61,670 nt of DNA from Cyanobium sp. FGCU52 (lineage in GTDB: Bacteria; Cyanobacteriota; Cyanobacteriia; PCC-6307; Cyanobiaceae). Shown piece after piece: positions 54,298 through 61,670 of this stretch; position 1 is the first letter of the stretch; each line of letters starts with the position of its first letter. The position numbers were made by a program, and so were the translations under genes. The notes below the pieces were generated by a model, which saw only the letters and a list, made by a program, of their open reading frames with translations, searched no databases and had not been told where the DNA came from. The stretch spans positions 1 to 61,670 of the forward strand of contig JANWUS010000068.1 of assembly GCA_024958715.1 (NCBI GenBank). The letters are read 5' to 3'.

Positions 54298-56862
54298 ATG
54301 ACGGTCCCGCCCCTGCCGATCGACGACCAGCTGGAGGCCATCGCCACCGCTCTGGTGCCCGGAGCCACCCTGCTGCTGCAGGCTCCCCCCGGCGCGGGCA
54401 AGACCACGCGCGTGCCTCTGGCCCTGCTGGAGGCCATCGGGTCCGAGGGTTCGATCCTGATGATCGAGCCGCGCCGGCTTTCGGCCCGCGGCGCCGCCAC
54501 CCGGCTGGCCCGCGGCCTGGGGGAGCGGGTGGGCGAGCGGGTGGGCTACAGCGTGCGGCTGGAATCCCGCACCTCCGCCTCCACCCGGGTGGAGGTGGTG
54601 ACGGGCGGGATCTTCCTGCGCCGGCTTCAGGCCGATCCGGCCCTGGAGGGGGTGGCCTGCGTGATCTTCGACGAGTTTCACGAGCGCGGCGCCGAGGCCG
54701 ATCTGGGCCTGGCCCTGGTGCGTCAGGCCCGCAGCCTCCTGCGCCCGGACCTGCGCGTGCTGGTGATGTCGGCCACCCTCGATCTGGAACCCCTGGCCGG
54801 ATCCCTCGACGGTGCCGCGGTGATCACCAGCGAGGGCCGCAGCCACCCGGTGGCCGTGAGCCACCAGCCGCCCCGGCCGGATGAATCGCTGCCCCGGCAG
54901 GTGGTGCGGGCCCTGGAAAGCCACTGGCTGGAGGCCGACGGTCCCCCCTCCACGGTGGCCCTGGTCTTCCTGCCGGGCCAGCGCGAGATCCGGGCCACCC
55001 AGCGAGCCATCGCCGAAAGGGACTGGGCCGCCGGGCTGCCGGTCTGTCCGCTGCACGGTCAGCTCCCCCTGACGGCCCAGGTCGAAGCCATCGGCCCTGG
55101 CCAGGGGGGCGGCGCCCGGGTGGTGCTCGCCACCTCCATCGCCGAGAGCTCACTCACGATCGAGGGGGTGGAACTGGTGGTGGACAGTGGCCTCTCGCGC
55201 CGCAGCCGCTTCGATCCCGGCACCGGCATGGACGGCCTGGTGACCCTGCCGGCCAGCCTGGCCAGTGCGGAGCAGCGCCGGGGCCGGGCCGGCCGCCTGG
55301 GGCCGGGCCGCTGCGTGCGGCTGTGGTCGCCGGCGGAGTCCCAGCGCCGGCCCGCCTTCGACCCCCCGGAGCTGCTCGAAGTCGACCCCGTGCCGATGGC
55401 CCTGCAACTGGCGGCCTGGGGGGCTCCAGCCGGGGAGGGCCTGCCATGGATCACCCCGCCGCCCCGGGCCACGCTGCAGGAGGCCCTGGAGGTGCTCCGC
55501 AGGCTCGGGGCCCTTGAGGAGGGAGGCAACGTGAGCCGCCACGGCCGGGCGCTGGCGGGTCTGGGCCTGCACCCGCGCCTGGGCCACATGCTGCTGCAGG
55601 CCTCGCCCCGGGGCTGGCTGCCCATCGCCGCAGGCCTGGCCGTTCTGCTGAGCGAACGGGATCCGCTCGATCGCCAGGAGGCCGGCTCCGATCTGATGGC
55701 CCGGCTCGACTGGCTCCGCGCCAGCGACCGACGCGACGAACACCGGCGTCGCCCGCTGCAGCTGCTGCAGGCCCAGCTGCTGCGCCAGGTGCGTGCCGCC
55801 CTCCGCGACGCCGCCCTCGGCGACACCGCCGCAGGGACGCCCGCCCCGGCGGAACCGGGCCCCGAGGACACGATCGCCGCCCGGCTGCTGGCCTGGGCCT
55901 TCCCGGAGCGGATCGCCCTCTCCCGGGGCCAGGGCGACGGCCGCTTCCTGCTGCGCAGCGGTCGCGGGGCCCGCCTCCATCCCACCGATCCGTTGGCGGG
56001 TGCCGCGGCCCTGGCCGTGGCCACCGTGGACGGGGAGGGCAGCGAGGCCCGCATCCTCCTGGCCACCGCCTTGCCCGACGCCGTGCGGGAGGAGCTGGCG
56101 GCCGCCGAGGCGCGGATCCACTGCGAAGCCCGCTGGGACGAGGCGAGCGAACGGGTGCGCTGCGAGCGGTTGCTGCGGCTGGATGCCCTGGTGCTGGAGC
56201 GCACCCCCTGGCCCGACGCCGAACCGGAGGCGGTGCGCGCCGCCCTGGGGGAGGGGCTGCGGCTGATGGGGCTGGAGGCCCTGCCCTGGACGCCCCGCAG
56301 CCGGCAGCTGCAGCGCCGCCTGGCCCTTGCGCACCGCCATCTGGGTGCTCCCTGGCCCGACCGCTCGCTGGAGACGCTGACCGCCGATCCCGAGGTCTGG
56401 CTCGGCCCCCAGCTCGACGGCCTGCTCAGCCGGCAGGATCTCCAACGGCTCGATCTGGTGGAGGCCCTCTGGCAAGGGGTCCCCTGGGACCAGCGGCAGC
56501 GTCTGGATGCCTGGCTGCCCGAGGAGCTGCCCATTCCCTCCGGGCGGCGGGCGCGCATCGAGTACGGCGAGGAGGAAGGGGTGCTGGCGGTCAAGCTGCA
56601 GGAACTGTTCGGCTGCCCGGCCCTGCCGCCCCTGCTGGAGGGCCGGGTTCCCCTCACCGTGCACCTGCTCACCCCGGCGGGCCGGCCGGCGGCGATCACC
56701 CGCGATCTGGCGGGCTTCTGGACCACGGGCTATGCCGAGGTGCGGCGGGAGCTGCGGGGCCGCTACCCCCGCCATCCCTGGCCGGAGGATCCCCGCACCG
56801 CGGTGGCCACGGCCCTCACCCAGGCGGGCCTGCGCCGCTCCGCCGGGGGCCAACAACCCTGA
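54298..56862 (+). CDS. hrpB: HrpB, DEAH-type ATP-dependent helicase
   Basis: RNA helicase-like protein, 854 residues. Walker A PPGAGKTT at 30-37, the DEFH box in VIFDEFHERG (DEAH replaced by DEFH), motif III SATLD, and motif VI QRRGRAGRLGPG near 325 are present, followed by HA2 and the HrpB-specific C-terminal domain (GRRARIEYGEEEGVLAVKLQELFG). Full length for the family. Substrate and role are unknown in cyanobacteria. It follows the hypothetical gene by 15 bp. Confidence 0.94.
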   Translation: MTVPPLPIDDQLEAIATALVPGATLLLQAPPGAGKTTRVPLALLEAIGSEGSILMIEPRRLSARGAATRLARGLGERVGERVGYSVRLESRTSASTRVEVVTGGIFLRRLQADPALEGVACVIFDEFHERGAEADLGLALVRQARSLLRPDLRVLVMSATLDLEPLAGSLDGAAVITSEGRSHPVAVSHQPPRPDESLPRQVVRALESHWLEADGPPSTVALVFLPGQREIRATQRAIAERDWAAGLPVCPLHGQLPLTAQVEAIGPGQGGGARVVLATSIAESSLTIEGVELVVDSGLSRRSRFDPGTGMDGLVTLPASLASAEQRRGRAGRLGPGRCVRLWSPAESQRRPAFDPPELLEVDPVPMALQLAAWGAPAGEGLPWITPPPRATLQEALEVLRRLGALEEGGNVSRHGRALAGLGLHPRLGHMLLQASPRGWLPIAAGLAVLLSERDPLDRQEAGSDLMARLDWLRASDRRDEHRRRPLQLLQAQLLRQVRAALRDAALGDTAAGTPAPAEPGPEDTIAARLLAWAFPERIALSRGQGDGRFLLRSGRGARLHPTDPLAGAAALAVATVDGEGSEARILLATALPDAVREELAAAEARIHCEARWDEASERVRCERLLRLDALVLERTPWPDAEPEAVRAALGEGLRLMGLEALPWTPRSRQLQRRLALAHRHLGAPWPDRSLETLTADPEVWLGPQLDGLLSRQDLQRLDLVEALWQGVPWDQRQRLDAWLPEELPIPSGRRARIEYGEEEGVLAVKLQELFGCPALPPLLEGRVPLTVHLLTPAGRPAAITRDLAGFWTTGYAEVRRELRGRYPRHPWPEDPRTAVATALTQAGLRRSAGGQQP

Positions 56863-56869
56863 GGGTGTG

Positions 56870-56897
56870 GCCGGCTGGGGCATGGCCCCACCCCGGC
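56870..56897. terminator. Hairpin between convergent hrpB and HAD genes
   Basis: GCCGG (56870-56874) pairs with CCGGC (56893-56897) and GGGGC (56877-56881) with GCCCC (56885-56889), with a 3-nt loop and small internal bulges. It fills the 35-bp gap between convergent genes. No T-run, so it would act as a weak bidirectional terminator. Confidence 0.45.
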
Positions 56898-57716
56898 TCA
56901 GTCGGCCAGATCGCCGAGCAGGGAGCCGAAGCCGAAGTGCCGCAGGCCTTCCACGATGCCTTCGCAGCCTTCCCCCCGGGCCCGGTACACCCTCGGCAGC
57001 CTGGGCAGGGCCGCCACCAGGCCGGCTTCGGCGTTGCCGACCATCACCCCTTGCAAGCCCGTCTCGAACATCGCCAGGTCGTTGAGGGTGTCGCCGGCGG
57101 TGACCACCCGCTCGGCCTCCACCTCGAGCCACTCCAGCAGGGCCAGCAGGGTGGAGCCCTTGTTCACCCCGGCCGGGAGGATGTCGAGGTACTTGTTGTC
57201 CGAGACCAGGCAGTCCACGCCATGGGCCTCGATCGCCGCCAGGCGACCCCGGTCGAGGGCCTCCGGATCGATGTAGTAGGCCAGCCGCCGATCGGCGGTG
57301 ACGGGCTGGGGAGAGAGGCCGGGCAGGCCCGCCAGCAGCGGCAGCAGCACCTCGGGGCGCCCCTGCCAGGCGGCCTCGATCGGCTCCACCGCCAGGGGCA
57401 CCAGGTCCAGGCTGGCCCCGCAGGCCACCGAACACCCGACGTCGCCGATCACCAGATGGGGGGGGTGGAGACCGAGGCGGTCCTCCTCCTGCAGCAGGCG
57501 GGCCACCGAGCGCAGATCCCGCCCGGTGCAGAAGATGTGCAGCACCCGCTCACGCTGCTCCACGAGCCAGGCATAGAGCCGGCGCCGCCAGGCGCTGCTG
57601 CCGCCCAGCAGGGTGCCATCCAGATCGGTCACCAGCACCAGCTCCGGCTGGTGAGGCAACCGCGCCTGGAGCTGGTTCTGCAGGAGGGCGCGGCGGGCTC
57701 GAGCGGACTGGGTCAC
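56898..57716 (-). CDS. HAD-IIB phosphatase, sucrose-6-phosphate phosphatase-like
   Basis: 272 residues from GTG 57716. Motif I LVTDLDGTLLGG, motif II FCTGRDL, motif III Lys in NKGSTLLALLEWL, and motif IV AGDTLNDLAMF are complete, with a C2-type cap between. The pattern fits sucrose-6-phosphate phosphatase and mannosyl/glucosyl-3-phosphoglycerate phosphatases, which finish synthesis of compatible solutes. No sugar-phosphate synthase gene is adjacent, so the substrate is open. The frame continues upstream to 57869 but that part is Arg/Pro-rich and probably not translated. Confidence 0.85.
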   Translation of the reverse strand: MTQSARARRALLQNQLQARLPHQPELVLVTDLDGTLLGGSSAWRRRLYAWLVEQRERVLHIFCTGRDLRSVARLLQEEDRLGLHPPHLVIGDVGCSVACGASLDLVPLAVEPIEAAWQGRPEVLLPLLAGLPGLSPQPVTADRRLAYYIDPEALDRGRLAAIEAHGVDCLVSDNKYLDILPAGVNKGSTLLALLEWLEVEAERVVTAGDTLNDLAMFETGLQGVMVGNAEAGLVAALPRLPRVYRARGEGCEGIVEGLRHFGFGSLLGDLAD

Positions 57717-57835
57717 GGGCTGCCCTGCCCCAGGGGGCCGGTGGTGCGTCGGAGCCGGATTCTGGCCCGCTGGAGACCGGATGGGTCGGAGGTGCCCCCG
57801 TAGGCTGAAGCTCCTTCTCCGGTGCCCCGTCCTCC

Positions 57836-58039
57836 GTGCCCGCTGACCACCCCCAGCATGCCCCTGCACGGCTGTTCCCGGACAACCGGCGGGACGGAGC
57901 CCGGCTGCTGAGCATGGGCCTGGTGATCACCGGCGCGGCCCTCGTGCGCTTCGACCATCCCGCCGGACGGGCCATCGCCCTGATCTTCGGTTTGCTGTCG
58001 CTGGTCGGCTGGGGCTGCTACCGGCGCCTGAGCCACTGA
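57836..58039 (+). CDS. Small 2-TM protein before xseA
   Basis: 67 residues from GTG 57836: a polar start, then two short hydrophobic segments (LLSMGLVITGAALV and AIALIFGLLSLVGWGCY) and a basic end. It ends 2 bp before xseA and is likely co-transcribed with it. Function not evident. Confidence 0.65.
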   Translation: MPADHPQHAPARLFPDNRRDGARLLSMGLVITGAALVRFDHPAGRAIALIFGLLSLVGWGCYRRLSH

Positions 58040-58041
58040 GC

Positions 58042-59226
58042 GTGGTTTCCCCCCGCGAGAACGATGGCGCCCTTCCCCGCTTCAGCGTCGCCGAACTGAA
58101 CGGGGCGATCGCCAACCTGCTGGATCGGGGCTTCGCGCCACGGTTCCTGCTCGAGGCCACCGTCAGCAGGCCCCAGCTCAAGAAGGGGCACCTCTGGCTC
58201 ACCCTCACCGATGGGGAAGCCTCGATCCAGGCGGTGGTCTGGGCGTCCCAGCTCCAGCGGCTGCGCTTCATCCCCGAGGAAGGGGATGGGGTGGTGGTGG
58301 TGGGCCGGCTCAACCTGTGGGTGGCGCGCGCCAGCCTGAGTGTGCAGGTGCTGGACATCCGGCCCAGCCTCGGTGCCGTGCTGCGCCAGTTCGAACGGGT
58401 ACGCACCCTTCTGGAGCCCGAGGGTCTGTTCGCGCCTGAGCGCAAGCGACCCCTGCCCCCGTTCCCGAGCCGCATCGCCCTGCTCACGGGAGCGCCCAGT
58501 TCCGCCCTGGCCGACATGCTGCGCACCGCACGGGAGCGCTGGCCAGCGACGAGGCTGCTGGTGGTTCCGATCCCGGTCCAGGGCTCCGTGGAGGAGCGGA
58601 TCGTGCAGGCGATCGAACGGATCGGCAGCCGGGCCGCCAGCCTGGGGCTTGACGCCCTGGTGCTGGCCCGCGGCGGTGGCAGCCGTGAAGACCTGGCGGT
58701 GTTCGACGGGGAGCGGCTGGCCCGCAGCCTGGCGGCCTGTCCGGTGCCCGTGGTCTGTGGGCTGGGCCATGAAGACGACACCACCATCGCCGATCTGGTG
58801 GCGGACTACCGCGCCGCCACCCCCACCGCCGCGGTGGTGGCCCTGCTGCCGGACCGTGAGGCCACCCTCTCCGCCCTGCGCCAGGGGCGATGGCACCTGC
58901 GCCAGCGGCTGCAGCTGCGCCTGGAGGCGGAACGCCGCCGGCTCGTGGAGGGTCGGCGTCAGCTGCAGCAGTGGCATCCCCTGCGGCTGCTGCAGCAGCG
59001 GCGGGACTGGCTGAGCCAGCAGCGCCGCCTGCTCGAAGCCCTGTCACCGACGCACGTGCTGGCGAGGGGTTTCGCGCTGCTCCGCGATGGCAAGGGGCAG
59101 ATCGTCCGTGGGGTGGGCAGCCTCGGCCCGGATGACACCATCCGCGTGGACCTGATCGACGGCACGGTGGATGCCCGGGTGACGGCCATTCATCCCACAT
59201 CCGCCCCCCCTGTCGCTCCGCCCTGA
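58042..59226 (+). CDS. xseA: Exodeoxyribonuclease VII large subunit
   Basis: Catalytic subunit of ExoVII, degrading single-stranded DNA. N-terminal OB fold (residues about 12-115, SVAELNGAIANLLDRGFAPRF... VSRPQLKKGHLWLTLTD) and the catalytic region with ARGGGSREDLAVFDGERLARSLA and GLGHEDDTTIADLVADYRAATPTAA. C-terminal helices and TLARGF-like HVLARGFALL. 394 residues. GTG start. xseB follows after 60 bp. Confidence 0.96.
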   Translation: MVSPRENDGALPRFSVAELNGAIANLLDRGFAPRFLLEATVSRPQLKKGHLWLTLTDGEASIQAVVWASQLQRLRFIPEEGDGVVVVGRLNLWVARASLSVQVLDIRPSLGAVLRQFERVRTLLEPEGLFAPERKRPLPPFPSRIALLTGAPSSALADMLRTARERWPATRLLVVPIPVQGSVEERIVQAIERIGSRAASLGLDALVLARGGGSREDLAVFDGERLARSLAACPVPVVCGLGHEDDTTIADLVADYRAATPTAAVVALLPDREATLSALRQGRWHLRQRLQLRLEAERRRLVEGRRQLQQWHPLRLLQQRRDWLSQQRRLLEALSPTHVLARGFALLRDGKGQIVRGVGSLGPDDTIRVDLIDGTVDARVTAIHPTSAPPVAPP

Positions 59227-59286
59227 TCGCGTCCCGCTCCTTCCCCGTCTCGCCGCCACTGCCCTCGCCACCGCGCCACCGCCAGG

Positions 59287-59580
59287 ATGCCCCGCTCCCC
59301 CCGCCAACCCAAGGAAACCCCGGATTCGGCAGAGTCCGCTGCCAGCGCCGAGGAGCGGCTGGCGGCGACTCTCAGCTTCCGGCAGGCCCAGGCCGCCCTC
59401 GAGCTGTGCCTGGCCGAGCTTCAGGCCGGCGACCTCGACGTGGAGGCGATGGCCGGTCTTTACCGCCGTGCCCTGGCCTGTAGCGCACGCTGTGAGGCTC
59501 TGCTTCAGCAGGTGGAGCAGGAGGTGATGCAATGGGATGCCGAACGGCCCGACGACGCCCCCGAACCCTTCGTGTCATGA
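59287..59580 (+). CDS. xseB: Exodeoxyribonuclease VII small subunit
   Basis: 97 residues. The family core LSFRQAQAALELCLAELQAGDLDVEAMAGLYRRALACSARCEALL (about 29-75) matches XseB, which forms helical caps on XseA. An N-terminal charged extension of 20 residues and acidic tail are extra. Its stop overlaps the next ATG by 1-3 bp. Confidence 0.93.
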   Translation: MPRSPRQPKETPDSAESAASAEERLAATLSFRQAQAALELCLAELQAGDLDVEAMAGLYRRALACSARCEALLQQVEQEVMQWDAERPDDAPEPFVS

Positions 59581-59972
59581 CACCGCCCCCACCGGCTTCC
59601 GCCACGGCCTCCGGCCTCAACCGCTCCGCCTGGCTGCAGGTGCTCTACCTGACCCTCGCCGTCGCCGGAGCCCTGCTCACCTGGGACGCGAATCTGGAAT
59701 TCATCCGCCAGAGCGGCGCAGCCTTCGATCTGGGGCAGTTCGTGCAACAGGCCAATGCCAACCCCGCCGCCCGCTCACTCTCGCGGGATCTGGCGGTGGG
59801 AGCCACGGCGGTCACGATCTGGATGGTGAGCGAAAGCCGGCGGCTCGGCATCCGCGGGCTGGCATGGGTGCTGCTGTCCTGCGTCACGATCGCCTTCGCC
59901 TGCGGGGCTCCTTTGTTCCTGTTCCTGAGGGAGCGGCGTCTCCAGGAACTGAGCCGTCAACCCGAAGGCTGA
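59577..59972 (+). CDS. DUF2834 membrane protein
   Basis: 131 residues from ATG 59577, overlapping xseB. About three hydrophobic helices: VLYLTLAVAGALLTW, a middle one near DLAVGATAVTIWMV, and a C-terminal one ending APLFLFLRERRLQ. NLEFIRQSG and the WMVSESRRLGIRG motif are characteristic of DUF2834. Function unknown. The 3' end overlaps the convergent zinc-ribbon gene by 16 bp. Confidence 0.8.
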   Translation: MTPPPPASATASGLNRSAWLQVLYLTLAVAGALLTWDANLEFIRQSGAAFDLGQFVQQANANPAARSLSRDLAVGATAVTIWMVSESRRLGIRGLAWVLLSCVTIAFACGAPLFLFLRERRLQELSRQPEG

Positions 59973-60346
59973 TCCCGGGGGGGCACGGCATCAACGTCGA
60001 CAGCCTCGACGTTGATGGTCACGTCGCGCGGGTCGATCACCCCGGAGGAGCCGAACCCATCCCCCCAGCCAGCGGCTTCGGAACCCTGCCCGGCCGCGAA
60101 AACCGTGCCGCAACCCGGGCAGACCGGCACACCAAGACTGGAAAGGCCGCACTCGGGGCAGGTTCGCAGGCGGCGCTTGAGCACCTGCCAGCCGATGAAG
60201 GCGGCGCCACCGGCCAGTACCGGAAGCAACAGGAGTGTGAGGGTGAGGCCGCCAAGAAGATCGATCAGCAACCGTCCGGCAGGGCCCGGGAGGAGAAGAA
60301 GAACGGCAGCCAGCAGAATCCAGACCCAAGGGAAGGAGCGGGTCAT
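59957..60346 (-). CDS. Membrane protein with C-terminal zinc ribbon
   Basis: 129 residues from ATG 60346, sharing one base with the upstream stop. Two hydrophobic helices in the first 60 residues (VWILLAAVLLLLPGPAGRLL and LTLTLLLLPVLAGGAAFIGW), then CPECG and CPGCG separated by nine residues (about 72-90), a rubredoxin-type zinc ribbon facing the cytosol. The tail is acidic (DPRDVTINVEAVDVDAV). Third gene of the YihY operon. Family not recognised. Confidence 0.78.
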   Translation of the reverse strand: MTRSFPWVWILLAAVLLLLPGPAGRLLIDLLGGLTLTLLLLPVLAGGAAFIGWQVLKRRLRTCPECGLSSLGVPVCPGCGTVFAAGQGSEAAGWGDGFGSSGVIDPRDVTINVEAVDVDAVPPRDQPSG

Positions 60347-60588
60347 CAGCGTTGGAAACGGGGGTCGTTCTCGAACCAGCGCTCCAGAGCGGCCATCCCC
60401 TCGATGCCCGCCCAAGCCAGCAGAACGGCGAGGGCGGCCCAGGCCAGCACCACGGCGCCGGCCAGCAGCAAGGGAAGCAGCGTCAGCATGGCGATCCCCG
60501 CCAGCACCAGAGCGCCGACAGCGGTGCAGACGAACAGCACAGGGGCCGTGAACGGCCGAAAACGGACCAGGGGCAGGGGCTTTGTCAC
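60346..60588 (-). CDS. Small 2-TM protein
   Basis: 80 residues; start overlaps the YihY stop by 4 bp. Two long hydrophobic helices (APVLFVCTAVGALVLAGIAML and LLLAGAVVLAWAALAVLLAW) and a charged end (LERWFENDPRFQR). It links the YihY and zinc-ribbon genes in a tightly overlapping three-gene unit. Function not known. Confidence 0.75.
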   Translation of the reverse strand: MTKPLPLVRFRPFTAPVLFVCTAVGALVLAGIAMLTLLPLLLAGAVVLAWAALAVLLAWAGIEGMAALERWFENDPRFQR

Positions 60589-61556
60589 GGACGCATCGGA
60601 TCGTCAGGAGTCCATCCTGACCGCCTCCAACGACGGCGTCCGCTGAAGGAGGGTGCGGATCGCCCCCCCGGCTGCTGAAGGGCAAGCACCACCGCCAGGC
60701 ACTGGCCGTAATACAGGATCACCCCCACGAGCCAGACCCACAGAGTGAGGACCAGCACCCCGCCAACAACGCCGTAAGTCTGGAATCGAAGTCCCAGCAG
60801 GAAGAGGGTGCGACCGAGCAGCAGGTTCAGCAGGGTGATCGACACCCCCACGAGCAAGGCTCCCGGCAGCAGGGGGCGCCAGGGAATCCGGCGGGAAGGG
60901 AGCAGCCACAGAAAGATGAGCGTGGCGCCGATGCTGAGGGCCAGCGAAACCGAGAGATCCACCCCGACCGACACCGAACCGAACCAGCCCCACGGTTTGG
61001 GGAGATTCTCCAGTAACCATGCACGCAGGGCGTCGGATCCCATGAACCGGATCGTGCTCACGAACTGGTCGAGCAGGAACGCCAGGGCGATGAAGGCCAG
61101 GAGCACGATGGCCTTGAGACGCAGCAGCACGAAGCGGCGGACCAGCCGAGGCCAGGGCAGGGGCGACTGGCCCCAGGGCCGGTTCCACCAGAGGCGATCA
61201 GCTCCCCTCTGAAGGGTGAGATAGATGTTGCAGGCCGTGAGCATCAGCAACACCACCCCCAGGACGCCTGCCCCCACCCCCTGGTTGGTAAAGCGGCGAA
61301 GGGTGTCTTCGAACATCGGCATCGCGGCTTCCGGAAGCACCAGCGCCACCAACTGCGACAGCTGGGACAGAAGTTCACGATCGCGCCCGAGCACCCGCGA
61401 CACCAGCGACAGGGCAATCAGCAGAGCGGGGAAGAACGACTGAAGGGTGTGGTAAGCGAAGGCGGCGCTCAGGTCGACACAATCGGCCTTCAGCCACAAG
61501 CGATAGGCCTGCCACCACGGCAACCAACGCGGAGCATCCGTGCTGGGGATGGCCAT
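60585..61556 (-). CDS. YihY/BrkB-family membrane protein
   Basis: Integral membrane protein, 323 residues from ATG 61556 (MAIPSTDAPRW); ATG 61574 would add six. DLSAAFAYHTLQSFFPALLIAL is the conserved first helix (usually AAALAYY-S-LFS-AP), and the protein has about six helices, including the late FQTYGVVGGVLVLTLWVWLVGVILYYGQ. Early annotation as RNase BN is now discarded; transport function is not established. A basic C-terminal tail (RRRWRRSGW) follows. First gene of a three-gene operon. Confidence 0.88.
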   Translation of the reverse strand: MAIPSTDAPRWLPWWQAYRLWLKADCVDLSAAFAYHTLQSFFPALLIALSLVSRVLGRDRELLSQLSQLVALVLPEAAMPMFEDTLRRFTNQGVGAGVLGVVLLMLTACNIYLTLQRGADRLWWNRPWGQSPLPWPRLVRRFVLLRLKAIVLLAFIALAFLLDQFVSTIRFMGSDALRAWLLENLPKPWGWFGSVSVGVDLSVSLALSIGATLIFLWLLPSRRIPWRPLLPGALLVGVSITLLNLLLGRTLFLLGLRFQTYGVVGGVLVLTLWVWLVGVILYYGQCLAVVLALQQPGGRSAPSFSGRRRWRRSGWTPDDPMRP

Positions 61557-61640
61557 CAACCCACTGCCTGGCAAGGGAGTGTGGTGCTGCTCATGTCATC
61601 GTCGCTGCCCCAACCAGCAGTATCCCGAAAAAGCAGCCAA

Positions 61641-61667
61641 CAAAAAAGCCACCCCAGCGGGTGGCTT
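61641..61667 (-). terminator. Rho-independent terminator at the right edge
   Basis: GCCACCC-CAGC-GGGTGGC forms a 7-bp stem. On the minus strand it is followed by six T (A run at 61642-61647), so it ends a transcript coming from beyond the right edge; on the plus strand only TT follows. The 61575-61640 interval holds nothing else that I can see except the yihY promoter region. Confidence 0.8.
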
Positions 61668-61670
61668 CCT

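Overview
This window is chromosomal DNA from a high-GC unicellular cyanobacterium of the Synechococcus/Cyanobium type. The evidence is a phycobilisome rod-core linker (cpcG) beside a CpcS/CpeS-type bilin lyase, a ferredoxin:thioredoxin reductase catalytic subunit (ftrC), a sufR-regulated suf operon, a type II NADH dehydrogenase, a RarA protein with the cyanobacterial C-terminal extension, DUF2973 and DUF2834 proteins, and recurrent GCGATCGC (HIP1) octamers. Gene density is very high and many genes overlap by 1-4 bp. I saw no rRNA, tRNA, CRISPR array, insertion sequence or integrase.

Layout. (1) Positions 1 to about 1.2 kb are clearly lower in GC than the rest. They hold two unrecognised minus-strand genes, one running off the left edge and the other a membrane-anchored protein with a TIR/deoxyribosyltransferase-like Rossmannoid domain. 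This looks like the border of an accessory island. (2) 1.5-8.4 kb: an L,D-transpeptidase, then ftrC-sufB-sufC-sufD-sufS on the minus strand, divergent from sufR across a perfect palindrome that is probably the SufR operator. (3) 8.4-12.4 kb: a DMT transporter, the bilin lyase, cpcG, and a DUF4912 protein with a small membrane partner. (4) 12.4-22.4 kb: a phospholipase D-like lipoprotein, a FAD monooxygenase, two small secreted proteins, phosphoglucomutase, a SulP transporter, an OprB-like porin without an SLH domain, and the glutamate symporter gltS. (5) 22.4-35.3 kb: a nine-gene minus-strand run comprising an antiporter, two complete RND/membrane-fusion pairs (each followed by a related small 2-TM protein), the proteasome-like protein Anbu, and glutaminase. 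(6) 35.4-48.2 kb: rarA, a secreted DUF1400-like protein, PrxQ, coaX-cysH, then a compact plus-strand run ndbB-HAD-hflX-prx-ktrB-ktrA-anmK. (7) 48.2-61.7 kb: small regulatory or unknown proteins (RHH, Nif11-like, twin-CX3C), an ABC-F ATPase, an HtrA/Deg protease, hrpB, an S6PP-like HAD phosphatase, xseA-xseB, and a YihY/BrkB operon ending in a zinc-ribbon membrane protein.

Functional themes are Fe-S cluster and redox homeostasis (suf, sufR, ftrC, two peroxiredoxins, NDH-2, PAPS reductase), ion and solute transport (Ktr, CPA2 antiporter, SulP, GltS, DMT, porin, two RND pumps), and genome maintenance (RarA, ExoVII). All functions are assigned from motifs read by eye; no database search was run.
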